Part shown: positions 1 through 6,267 of the stretch, in pieces
Numbering within the stretch: position 1 is the first letter of the stretch
Layout of the letters: each line of letters opens with the position of its first letter
From: Halobacteriales archaeon
GTDB lineage: Archaea > Halobacteriota > Halobacteria > Halorutilales > JAHENH01
Length of the DNA stretch: 7,030 bases
NCBI GenBank assembly: GCA_018609935.1
Contig: JAHENH010000092.1
Coordinates: forward strand, 1-7,030
Direction: 5' to 3'
Translations under genes and position numbers: made by a program
Notes under the pieces: generated by a model
The model's database searches: none
Told to the model about the DNA's origin: nothing
What the model saw: only the letters and a program-made list of their open reading frames with translations

Positions 1-1
1 A

Positions 2-415
2 AAATACAAAGAAATACAAAAATCAATACAAGAAAGAATATCAGATATATGTGAACAAAACACAGAACTTGATGAAAAAGTAAAACAAAAAATACTAGAA
101 AAATACACAGAAAACAAACAAACATTCAAAAACAAAAATAAAGACTACGGAAACAGTTGGCTCAAAATAAAACAACTAGAAGACATCATAATAGAAGATT
201 CACCAAACCAACTAGACATAACAGACAAAAGAACAGAATACCAAATATACACAAGACTACTAGACAAAGTATTCAGATCATACAACCTACTATTCCTAGT
301 AGAACAAAACAAAGTACAAGATGAAGATATAGCAGAAACACTAGACGATCTAGCAAATTATGCAACAATGCTATCATCATACATAGAAGTTTACAATCAA
401 ACCAATAATGAGTGA
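2..415 (+). CDS. DUF1599-like (nucleotide modification associated) protein, 5'-truncated
   Basis: The last 137 codons of a gene that begins before the window. The visible part is mainly helical and rich in Lys, Glu and Asn. It carries a pattern I associate with the DUF1599 / nucleotide-modification-associated family of phages and archaeal viruses: DYGNSW at visible residues 48-53, an Arg/Lys-rich helix RLLDKVFRSYNLL at 85-97, and an acidic helix ETLDDLANYATM at 112-123. The family is often found beside nucleotide-metabolism or base-modification genes; its reaction is not well defined and a MazG-like nucleotide-binding role is possible. The stop codon overlaps the next start by eight bases, so the two are co-transcribed. 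C-ending codons outnumber T-ending ones about 27 to 15 by hand count, unlike the gene that follows. The family call rests on motif memory and could be wrong; the reading frame is secure. Confidence 0.6.
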   Translation, partial: KYKEIQKSIQERISDICEQNTELDEKVKQKILEKYTENKQTFKNKNKDYGNSWLKIKQLEDIIIEDSPNQLDITDKRTEYQIYTRLLDKVFRSYNLLFLVEQNKVQDEDIAETLDDLANYATMLSSYIEVYNQTNNE

Positions 416-557
416 AAAACAAAAAATCAAATGTCCTAACTGTGGGAACACTGGTGAAGTAGACCTTGAAGAATTAGATTTGATTGAATGCACTGAATGT
501 GACAAAGAAATATTTAGTCAGTTTTGGAGAGATCATAAAAACTACATTTTAGAATAA
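408..557 (+). CDS. 49-residue zinc-ribbon miniprotein
   Basis: A very short gene whose ATG lies in the eight-base overlap with the upstream stop codon, and whose stop is ten bases before the polymerase start. The protein has two CxxC pairs, CPNC at residues 9-12 and CTEC at 28-31, separated by an acidic stretch. This is the layout of a single zinc ribbon that binds one zinc ion through four cysteines. The C-terminal tail (FSQFWRDHKNYILE) is charged and aromatic. Such miniproteins are common in archaeal viruses and usually have no known role; a nucleic-acid or polymerase-contacting function is a guess from position only. No Shine-Dalgarno sequence precedes it, so translational coupling to the gene before is likely. 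Intact cysteine pairs and tight packing support a real gene. Confidence 0.7.
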   Translation: MSEKQKIKCPNCGNTGEVDLEELDLIECTECDKEIFSQFWRDHKNYILE

Positions 558-567
558 CCATACAAAT

Positions 568-3500
568 ATGAAATTATCAAAATATATAGAGTGTAGTTCA
601 TCTCAAAAATCTACACAACAAAAATCTACACAGTCTATACAGAACAAAAAACAAAAAGACAGTGATAGAGTCAAGATAGAAATAAATGATGTATATTACA
701 CTGTAAGTGATAGATATACAGAACATAAAATGCCAATAATCCATGTACATGGTAGAGACAAAAACAGAAACAAACACCATATAGAAATTGATGGTTTCAG
801 ACCATACTTTTTCATAGAAGAAAGTGAATTCACTGGTGATAAAAGAAATTCATTAGAAAAAGATAATCGCATACTAAATATACAGCATGGATATGAAAGC
901 ATAGAAGGTGAACCATTAGCTAAAGTTGAATGTGAACTCCCATATCATGTACCAAAAATTAAAGATATTTTTAATAAGACATATGAGGGAGATATACAGT
1001 TCTATAATAGATTCCTTATATCTAATGAGATAAAAAAATGTCTATCAGTACCAAAACATTATTTAGTAGATGAAAGTAATGAAAAAATATCCATTGATGA
1101 AATAGAAGCTGTAGATGAAAAAGACTGGATAGACGTAGATCCAAAAATCTGTATATTAGACCTCGAAGTATTGACAGACGGAGAGGGTGTTCCACAGTAT
1201 AAAAGTGCTGATAAAAAAGTAACCGCAATAAGTCTATACAACAACTATTCTCAGACAGTGGATTCATGGGTTTTGGTGTCTGAAAGGTGGGGTATTTCCC
1301 TACAAGAACTAAAGAAAAACACCCAAAATACAAGATTCTTCCATAATGAAAAAGAACTACTCAGAGATTTCAACAAATATGTATCAAAACAAAATTTTGA
1401 TTTGGTTAGTGGATGGAACAGTGATGGATTTGATCTACCATACCTAATAAATCGTTCACTAAACCTTAACATAGACAGTATTAGATCTTGGACTAGAAGT
1501 GATCTTGAATATATTACAGATGATAATATACAGAACAATATACAGTATAAACTACGTGATACAAAACCATTTGATATGTTAAAAGCATACAAAAAGACAC
1601 AAGTACATGATCTAAAATCATATAGTCTTGAATATGTAGCAAAAAAAGAAGACGTATCAGAAAAACTTGAACATGAACTATCACTTGATGAACTGTACAG
1701 ACAGAAACCACAAGAGTTCATAGAATACAACAGACGAGATGTCATAGCAGTTAAAGAGATAGAAGAGTCAGTAGGTATAATAGACCTATTCGACAATCTG
1801 AGAAGTGTCACAGGCGTTCTAATAGAAGACTCATTCTACAACAAAGACCTAATTGACCTATACACACTCAGAAAAGCATACCAAAAAGAAATAATACTAC
1901 CATCAAGATCAAAACCAGATAGATCATGGTATTATGGAGCATATGTATTCGATCCACAAGGTGGAAAACACGAAAATGTTGTCTATCCAGATCTAGCCTC
2001 ATTGTATCCATATACCATGTGGTCTTTGAATATGTCACCAGAAACAGCTATAGGAACAAAAGAAGACCTAAAAGAAAGTGAATACACAAAACAAGACTGT
2101 GTTTGGGGATATGTTGATACACGACCAATAAAGTTTATAGAAAAAGGAGATACAAGAGATCCATACAAAAATGGAGAATACAAAGCAATAATACAGAAAA
2201 AACCAGATGGAAGCAGAAAAACAGTATGGAGTGATACACCACAATATGAAAAATTCTATTATCTAAAACAAGAAGAAAAAGAAGGATTCATCACATCAAT
2301 TCTTGATGAACTCATAGACTTCAAATATGAGTATAAAGGAACTGGTATGTATCCAGCAGTGAAACGTGTTTTGAATTGTTTTACACCAGATACAGATGTT
2401 CTAACACCAAATGGAGTAAAAAATATAACTGAACTAGAAGTTGGTGATGAAGTATATTCATTTAACAAAGAAACAAATCAAGTTGAAATAAAACCAGTTG
2501 TAGATACATATAACTATCCAAATTATAGTGGTGAACTAATAGACATAAAAACAAACAGTATAGATTTTAGAGTTACACCAAATCATAGGATGTTAGTAGA
2601 ACAAAATAATCCTTCTACACCAAGAAAAAATAGATATGAATTTAAAGAAGCTCAAGAACTTGAAGAGAACCCATATACAAATTATGAATTACCGAATCAG
2701 TGGAATATAAAACATGGTGAAAGAATAGAAGAGATAAATTTATTAGATTATTACAGTGGTGAATATGAAATATTCATAGATCTAAAAAACAACATTAATG
2801 GACATATATTTAAATCCAATATAGATATAGAAGATAAAAACAGTATACGTAGAAGAAAACTAGATCAATATGACATTACAAGTGGATATATAATAACTAA
2901 AAAAGACTACGAGAACAATAAGGAATATATAAACAGTGTTTCAGATAAAATACTTATACATAAAGCTAAGAATCATAAATGGATACCACTGAAATATAAT
3001 GGAGATGATTTTATTGAATTACTTTCTTGGTATATAACAGAAGGTAATGTCTATAGATCAGAGTCTAAAAAGTATCAAAACGGAAACTATATAACTCAAA
3101 CAACACAGATAAACATATCTCAAAAAAGAGATGTTAGCACAAAAGAATACAATAATATACTATCATTGTTTAGTGGAATGGATTTATATACTTCAAAAGA
3201 AACAGAAAAATGTATATCTATAACAAGTGAAATACTTGGTGATGTTTTGGAAGATTTGTGTGGTAGCGGTAGCTATAATAAGAAGATACCAGATCTAATA
3301 TTTAATACATCTAAACAACAGAAAAAATTATTTTTTAATAGAATGATAGATGGTGATGGTAATAATAGGAGAGATAGATATTCAACTGCTAGTGAACAAT
3401 TAAGAGATGATTTCTTAAGATTATGTTTACATATAGGAATACAACCAAAATATACTAGGTATAGTGGTGCATGGAGAATACAGATTTCTAAAAATAGAAA

Positions 3501-4647
3501 TAAAAATACTTTACGTATGAATAGAAGTTCAGATAGATCTAAAGCAGAAAATGGTGTATATTGTGTTACTGTAAAAGATAATAATTCATTGTTAGCTGGT
3601 CGTAATGGTAAATTCCAATTTGTAGGACAATCATATTATGGAGTATTTGGATACTCTACACAGTATAACAGTTTTAGATTGTTTGACTGGAAGTTAGCTG
3701 AGACTGTTACACTTAGTGGTAGAAAAGTTATACAGAACACTGCAAGTAAATTCATAGATGAACTAGAAAAAGATGGATATGAAGCTGAATTGATAGGTGG
3801 TGATACAGATAGCTGTCAGACATCCATAAAAGATACAGACATGGAGACTGCTGTAAAAATCAGTGAAGAAAAACTACAGTATATAAATGATATATGGTAT
3901 GATGAGTTTGCTAAAGAAGAGTTTGGTATGGATAGACACAAATTTGAAGTTGAACTTGAAAAATACAGCAGATCATTTTTTATGTTAGGTGGAACAAAGA
4001 AGAGATATGCAGAATGGGTGTGGTGGGATGAAGATGATGGAAACTTAAAAGAGAGAAATGAAGATTATATTTCTATCACTGGTCTTGAAGCTACAAGGAG
4101 TGATACAGCAAATATTACACAGAAAGCACAGAAAAAAGTATTAGAGATGATCTTAAAGAATGATCTGGATACAGCAAAAGAGAAAGTATACAGCTATCTT
4201 GAAGATTTAGAGAATGGTATACGTAGTGGTGATATACCATTAAGTGATGTTGGTCAGCGTAGTGGTATTGGTCAACCATTATCTAAGTATGGTAGTAAAG
4301 ACCGTACACCACAACCTATATATCGTGGTGCTAAGTATGTCAATGAGTTTATTAATAATGAAAGTATAGGTGAGGGGGATAAACCGTATAAGTTCTATGT
4401 TGAAGGGATAAATGAGAGATACAGTCTACCTAAGACATATAGTAGTGATACAGCAGAGGATGGAAAACCACTTGACGCTGTAGCTGTTTCTGACATTGAG
4501 AATATGAAGTATTTTAAGGTTAATTTTGATAAAATGATTGATAAAATATTAAAGTCTCCAATAGAACCTATACTTCATCAACTCTCTTGGAACTATGGTA
4601 ATGCCGTCAATGGGGTAGAACAGATTTCGATGAGTGATTTTTTATAA
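568..4647 (+). CDS. polB: Family B DNA polymerase with 3'-5' exonuclease, interrupted by an intein
   Basis: Replicative DNA polymerase precursor of 1359 residues; removing the intein (604-1021) leaves 941, a normal size for archaeal PolB. The N-terminal domain contains GFRPYFFI (76-83), typical of euryarchaeal PolB. Exonuclease motifs are intact: DLE at 198-200 (Exo I), N284 with FD at 288-289 (Exo II), and Y387...D391 (Exo III). Polymerase motifs are intact too: A is DLASLYP at 475-481; B is KRVLN at 599-603 rejoined to SYYG at 1022-1025; C is DTDS at 1079-1082. KKRY follows at 1144-1147. The remainder, such as ITGLEATRSD (1170-1179), resembles haloarchaeal PolB. The last eight residues, QISMSDFL, fit a PCNA-binding PIP box. 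The first ~35 residues are an added Ser/Gln/Lys-rich tail with an internal repeat. The start follows the previous stop by ten bases with no Shine-Dalgarno sequence. Confidence 0.97.
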   Translation: MKLSKYIECSSSQKSTQQKSTQSIQNKKQKDSDRVKIEINDVYYTVSDRYTEHKMPIIHVHGRDKNRNKHHIEIDGFRPYFFIEESEFTGDKRNSLEKDNRILNIQHGYESIEGEPLAKVECELPYHVPKIKDIFNKTYEGDIQFYNRFLISNEIKKCLSVPKHYLVDESNEKISIDEIEAVDEKDWIDVDPKICILDLEVLTDGEGVPQYKSADKKVTAISLYNNYSQTVDSWVLVSERWGISLQELKKNTQNTRFFHNEKELLRDFNKYVSKQNFDLVSGWNSDGFDLPYLINRSLNLNIDSIRSWTRSDLEYITDDNIQNNIQYKLRDTKPFDMLKAYKKTQVHDLKSYSLEYVAKKEDVSEKLEHELSLDELYRQKPQEFIEYNRRDVIAVKEIEESVGIIDLFDNLRSVTGVLIEDSFYNKDLIDLYTLRKAYQKEIILPSRSKPDRSWYYGAYVFDPQGGKHENVVYPDLASLYPYTMWSLNMSPETAIGTKEDLKESEYTKQDCVWGYVDTRPIKFIEKGDTRDPYKNGEYKAIIQKKPDGSRKTVWSDTPQYEKFYYLKQEEKEGFITSILDELIDFKYEYKGTGMYPAVKRVLNCFTPDTDVLTPNGVKNITELEVGDEVYSFNKETNQVEIKPVVDTYNYPNYSGELIDIKTNSIDFRVTPNHRMLVEQNNPSTPRKNRYEFKEAQELEENPYTNYELPNQWNIKHGERIEEINLLDYYSGEYEIFIDLKNNINGHIFKSNIDIEDKNSIRRRKLDQYDITSGYIITKKDYENNKEYINSVSDKILIHKAKNHKWIPLKYNGDDFIELLSWYITEGNVYRSESKKYQNGNYITQTTQINISQKRDVSTKEYNNILSLFSGMDLYTSKETEKCISITSEILGDVLEDLCGSGSYNKKIPDLIFNTSKQQKKLFFNRMIDGDGNNRRDRYSTASEQLRDDFLRLCLHIGIQPKYTRYSGAWRIQISKNRNKNTLRMNRSSDRSKAENGVYCVTVKDNNSLLAGRNGKFQFVGQSYYGVFGYSTQYNSFRLFDWKLAETVTLSGRKVIQNTASKFIDELEKDGYEAELIGGDTDSCQTSIKDTDMETAVKISEEKLQYINDIWYDEFAKEEFGMDRHKFEVELEKYSRSFFMLGGTKKRYAEWVWWDEDDGNLKERNEDYISITGLEATRSDTANITQKAQKKVLEMILKNDLDTAKEKVYSYLEDLENGIRSGDIPLSDVGQRSGIGQPLSKYGSKDRTPQPIYRGAKYVNEFINNESIGEGDKPYKFYVEGINERYSLPKTYSSDTAEDGKPLDAVAVSDIENMKYFKVNFDKMIDKILKSPIEPILHQLSWNYGNAVNGVEQISMSDFL
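604..633 (+). repeat. In-frame 15-base tandem repeat at the 5' end of polB
   Basis: Two adjacent 15-base units, CAAAAATCTACACA plus one base (604-618 and 619-633), are identical in their first 14 bases. They encode QKSTQ twice (residues 13-22), followed by a decayed third piece (TCTATACAG). The repeat lies in the polar tail before the conserved polymerase domain and is probably a replication-slippage product without effect on catalysis. Confidence 0.85.
2377..3630 (+). mobile_element. Intein with LAGLIDADG homing endonuclease, inserted in PolB motif B
   Basis: A 418-residue self-splicing element, precursor residues 604-1021, lying exactly between N603 and S1022 of the conserved KxxxNSxYG motif. 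Block A starts with Cys604 (CFTPDTDVLTPNG) and includes VGDEVYSFN. Block B is TPNHRML at 670-676, with the usual Thr and His. The endonuclease motifs are LLSWYITEG (818-826, acidic residue E825) and NRMIDGDG (924-931, acidic residue D930), about 105 residues apart, so the homing enzyme looks intact. The C-terminal part reads VYCVTVKDNNSLLAG and ends FQFVGQ before Ser. The final residue is Gln instead of Asn, and the penultimate is Gly instead of His. The +1 nucleophile is Ser1022. Motif B of archaeal PolB is a known intein site. T-ending codons dominate (about 42 to 5 in its first 324 bases). Confidence 0.95.
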
Positions 4648-4669
4648 CTAAAAGGTAACTTTTTAGTTA
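4645..4669 (+). terminator. Possible hairpin terminator after polB
   Basis: A perfect 9-bp inverted repeat, TAACTAAAA (4645-4653) and TTTTAGTTA (4661-4669), with a 7-base loop. It begins on the polB stop codon and holds a run of five T at 4660-4664. Archaeal termination relies mainly on T-runs, and this is a short one, so the terminator role is uncertain. The same bases can pair in other ways with sequence up to 4696. Confidence 0.35.
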
Positions 4670-4694
4670 ATGCAAAAACCTTTTAAGTAAAAAG

Positions 4695-4704
4695 TTTATA
4701 TATA
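4695..4704 (+). promoter_or_regulatory. Archaeal TATA box upstream of the 4811 nuclease gene
   Basis: TTTATATATA fits the archaeal TATA consensus and lies in the non-coding gap after polB. Initiation about 25 bases downstream would be near 4722-4728, giving a leader of roughly 85 bases before the ATG at 4811. The left arm of the 10-bp inverted repeat (4711-4720) falls between this box and the predicted start. In such AT-rich DNA a chance match is possible. Confidence 0.5.
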
Positions 4705-4710
4705 GAGCAA

Positions 4711-4783
4711 GATCCAATGGATTATAACTATATCTACAAGTTTGTAGTTCACTTCTTTACATTTGTAGGTATCCCATTGGATC
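4711..4783. repeat. Perfect 10-bp inverted repeat with 53-base centre
   Basis: GATCCAATGG (4711-4720) and CCATTGGATC (4774-4783) are exact reverse complements. They contain more G+C than their surroundings, which makes chance pairing less likely than for the AT-only repeats nearby. The arms are offset by 63 bases, about six helical turns. Inside the centre, CTACA (4734-4738) can pair with TGTAG (4743-4747), and TTTGTAG occurs twice (4741-4747 and 4762-4768). It could be paired operator sites for DNA looping, a structured RNA leader, or a replication or recombination site; nothing here decides between them. Confidence 0.7.
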
Positions 4784-4810
4784 ATACAAAAAGAATAATG
4801 TGAATAAATA

Positions 4811-5311
4811 ATGAAAGTAAATAACCTAGATAGAAAAGATGGTAATTCACTAAGGAAGAACTATACCAAACATGACATAGCTGAATCTTACTGTAAACAC
4901 ATCTTTAGGGGGGCTAACTTTAAAGTGGAACTTTGGGGAATAGACAAAAGAGAAGAAAACAGTGGAGAATTAACCTTCGATGATAAAGCAGATCTCAAGA
5001 TCTATGATAACAATGATCTAGTATTAATCATAGAAGTAAAGTCCAAATCATCAAAAGACTGGTTTGGAATCTTTAACCAAAGACACTTTAAAGATTACCT
5101 CAAAATAAAAAAGGAATACAATACAGAAGTATATGTCTATATGACTCTTGTAGATGAAGATAAAAAAGCAATAACAAAAGATGCTTATATACCAATATAT
5201 AGTGAAGAACAAGTAAAAAATGTATTCCAAGCACCAGATGGAAACATGGTAGTAGAGATGGATGAAGACGACTTTGTAGATTTTAGGAATGTTTTAGACA
5301 CAATTAGCTAA
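4811..5311 (+). CDS. PD-(D/E)XK superfamily nuclease
   Basis: A 166-residue protein with the core of the restriction-endonuclease-like fold. A helix carries E25 (HDIAESYCKHIF, 21-32). A strand holds the first metal-binding residue at D61 (DDKADLKIY, 57-65). The next strand ends in the E-V-K triad at 75-77 (LIIEVKSKSS). The following helix and strands (HFKDYLKIKKEYNTEVYVYMTLV) fit the rest of the fold. The C-terminus is very acidic (EMDEDDFVDF). It should be a metal-dependent DNA nuclease; the target and reaction are unknown. Holliday-junction, restriction-type or DNA-degrading roles are all open. It stands alone between two gaps, with a TATA box about 110 bases upstream and a palindrome over its stop codon, so it is probably transcribed separately. 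A weak GTGA eight bases before the ATG is the only ribosome-site-like sequence. Confidence 0.75.
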   Translation: MKVNNLDRKDGNSLRKNYTKHDIAESYCKHIFRGANFKVELWGIDKREENSGELTFDDKADLKIYDNNDLVLIIEVKSKSSKDWFGIFNQRHFKDYLKIKKEYNTEVYVYMTLVDEDKKAITKDAYIPIYSEEQVKNVFQAPDGNMVVEMDEDDFVDFRNVLDTIS

Positions 5312-5315
5312 TTGT
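5300..5315. repeat. 16-base perfect palindrome spanning the stop codon of the 4811 gene
   Basis: ACAATTAGCTAATTGT is fully self-complementary and contains the TAA stop at 5309-5311. As RNA it could form six pairs closed by AGCT. As DNA it could be a protein-binding site. It lies directly before the terminator-like repeat. Confidence 0.7.
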
Positions 5316-5345
5316 AGAATATATATAAGATATAATATATTTTTT
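5316..5345 (+). terminator. AT-rich stem followed by a T-run after the 4811 gene
   Basis: AATATAT (5318-5324) pairs with ATATATT (5335-5341) around a 10-base loop; one G-U and one A-U pair can extend it outward. A run of six T follows at 5340-5345. A T-run just after a stop codon suits archaeal termination. The stem is only A/T and therefore weak, so the T-run is the main evidence. Confidence 0.45.
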
Positions 5346-5361
5346 AACCAAAAACTAACCA
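5345..5361 (+). repeat. Direct repeat TAACCA, 11 bases apart, upstream of a TATA box
   Basis: TAACCA occurs at 5345-5350 and again at 5356-5361, one helical turn apart, just upstream of the TATA box at 5367. Placement on one face of the helix beside a promoter suggests an activator or repressor site, but six-base repeats can occur by chance. Confidence 0.3.
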
Positions 5362-5366
5362 CAAAT

Positions 5367-5374
5367 TTTATATA
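5367..5374 (+). promoter_or_regulatory. Archaeal TATA box for the 5403 gene cluster
   Basis: TTTATATA is preceded by an A-rich stretch (CACAAA) in the position of the BRE. Initiation about 26 bases downstream of its centre would fall near 5397, some six bases before the ATG at 5403. That spacing gives a near-leaderless mRNA, common in archaea, and supports both the promoter and the chosen start codon. Confidence 0.6.
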
Positions 5375-5387
5375 CTATTACAGTATA
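5371..5387. promoter_or_regulatory. Possible operator overlapping the TATA box
   Basis: TATACT (5371-5376) and AGTATA (5382-5387) form a perfect inverted repeat with a 5-base spacer. The left arm covers the downstream half of the TATA box, so a dimeric regulator bound here would block TBP. The role is inferred from placement; chance is possible in AT-rich DNA. Confidence 0.4.
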
Positions 5388-5402
5388 GTTATATTTGAAA
5401 AG

Positions 5403-5765
5403 ATGATAGGGTGGCTAAAAAACAAACTAACAAAAACAGAAAAAACAGATATAGTTGAAGAACTAAAAATAATAAAAACAAGATGTGGATGCTACCAAAT
5501 AACAAGATACATAACAATAAAAAATAATAAAAATCACAAAATAAGATCCAGAGACAGATACATAACAAGAGACTTTATAGTGATTTCTAATACACTTTAT
5601 TTAGATAGTTCAAATATTGGAACACTAATAGCAATTGACATACGTAATTTTAAAACAGATATAGTTAAAGAAGCAATGGATAAAACCAGTGAAAATTATG
5701 AAGTAGCAGTTAATTCTAGAGAAACCACATTAAACCCAAGACAAATTCTAGCAAAACAATGGTAG
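5403..5765 (+). CDS. Unknown 120-residue protein, first gene of the distal cluster
   Basis: I do not recognise this protein. It starts with an amphipathic Lys-rich helix (MIGWLKNKLTK). Next come a Cys-containing turn RCGC (27-30) and alternating strands rich in Arg, Lys and Tyr (YQITRYITIK, RDRYITRDFIVI), then a hydrophobic strand GTLIAIDI (73-80). The middle is clearly basic, so contact with nucleic acid or membrane lipid is conceivable but unproven. No transmembrane segment or signal peptide is evident. The TATA box 29-36 bases upstream places transcription start just before this ATG. The last seven bases overlap the start of the Hjc-like gene. Codon use changes inside the gene: pyrimidine-ending codons are about 9 C to 6 T before roughly 5577 and about 4 C to 24 T after it. 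Confidence 0.75.
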   Translation: MIGWLKNKLTKTEKTDIVEELKIIKTRCGCYQITRYITIKNNKNHKIRSRDRYITRDFIVISNTLYLDSSNIGTLIAIDIRNFKTDIVKEAMDKTSENYEVAVNSRETTLNPRQILAKQW

Positions 5766-6265
5766 CTCAAGGTAAAAAAGGATACAACTACGAACACACA
5801 ATAAAAAATGACATCTATGAATACACAGACGGAGAACTAACACCAATACGCAGTGGATACAGTGGAAATGGAAAACTACCAAGTGCAGACCTAGTTATAG
5901 ATGATGGAAGCTACAGACACCTAATAGAACTTAAGAAAACAAGCAAAGAAAAATTCACAATAGAAAACAAAGAAATAAAACAACTAATAGAACTCACAAA
6001 AAACTACCCAACACCAAACACACACGCAAAAAGTTGTGCATACATAGGAATAAAATTCAACAACAGAACACTAGCAATAGCTGAACTAAAATGGATAACA
6101 TCACACCAAAAAATGAAACAACTATTCACAGAAGATATGCCAATACCATGTTACTTCACAGAAAAAAACAACCTCAAACTAGAAAAACCCACACTATCAG
6201 AATGGAAATCAGCACAAAAAGGATGTGACGAAAAAGAAGTCTTAAAAACAATAAATTATCTATAA
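5759..6265 (+). CDS. Hjc-like Holliday junction resolvase / PD-(D/E)XK nuclease
   Basis: A 168-residue protein whose first 65 residues match the archaeal Hjc pattern: E12 in the first helix (GYNYEHTIK), a basic residue and flexible loop at R31 (RSGYSGNGKLP), D44 (SADLVI), and the E57-L-K59 triad (LIELKKTS). Hjc enzymes are metal-dependent dimers that cut four-way DNA junctions symmetrically; in viruses they resolve recombination or replication branches before packaging. The protein is longer than cellular Hjc (about 120-140 residues); the extra C-terminal part (about 120-168) is Lys-rich and unassigned. The ATG overlaps the previous stop by seven bases, and the next gene starts two bases after this stop. 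C-ending codons are preferred, 36 to 20 by hand count. Another PD-(D/E)XK activity cannot be excluded. Confidence 0.75.
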   Translation: MVAQGKKGYNYEHTIKNDIYEYTDGELTPIRSGYSGNGKLPSADLVIDDGSYRHLIELKKTSKEKFTIENKEIKQLIELTKNYPTPNTHAKSCAYIGIKFNNRTLAIAELKWITSHQKMKQLFTEDMPIPCYFTEKNNLKLEKPTLSEWKSAQKGCDEKEVLKTINYL

Positions 6266-6267
6266 AA

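Noticed and set aside
598..2468. Several open frames of 60-186 codons on the minus strand opposite polB
   Set aside because: They mirror the A-rich coding strand, are rich in Ser, Leu, Phe and Cys, and show no motifs; polB on the + strand is certain.
4711..4783. tRNA-sized (73-base) element with a 7-bp acceptor-like stem
   Set aside because: No T-arm (no GTTC-A pattern), no GG in the D-loop position and no 5-bp anticodon stem with a 7-base loop; the length match appears accidental.
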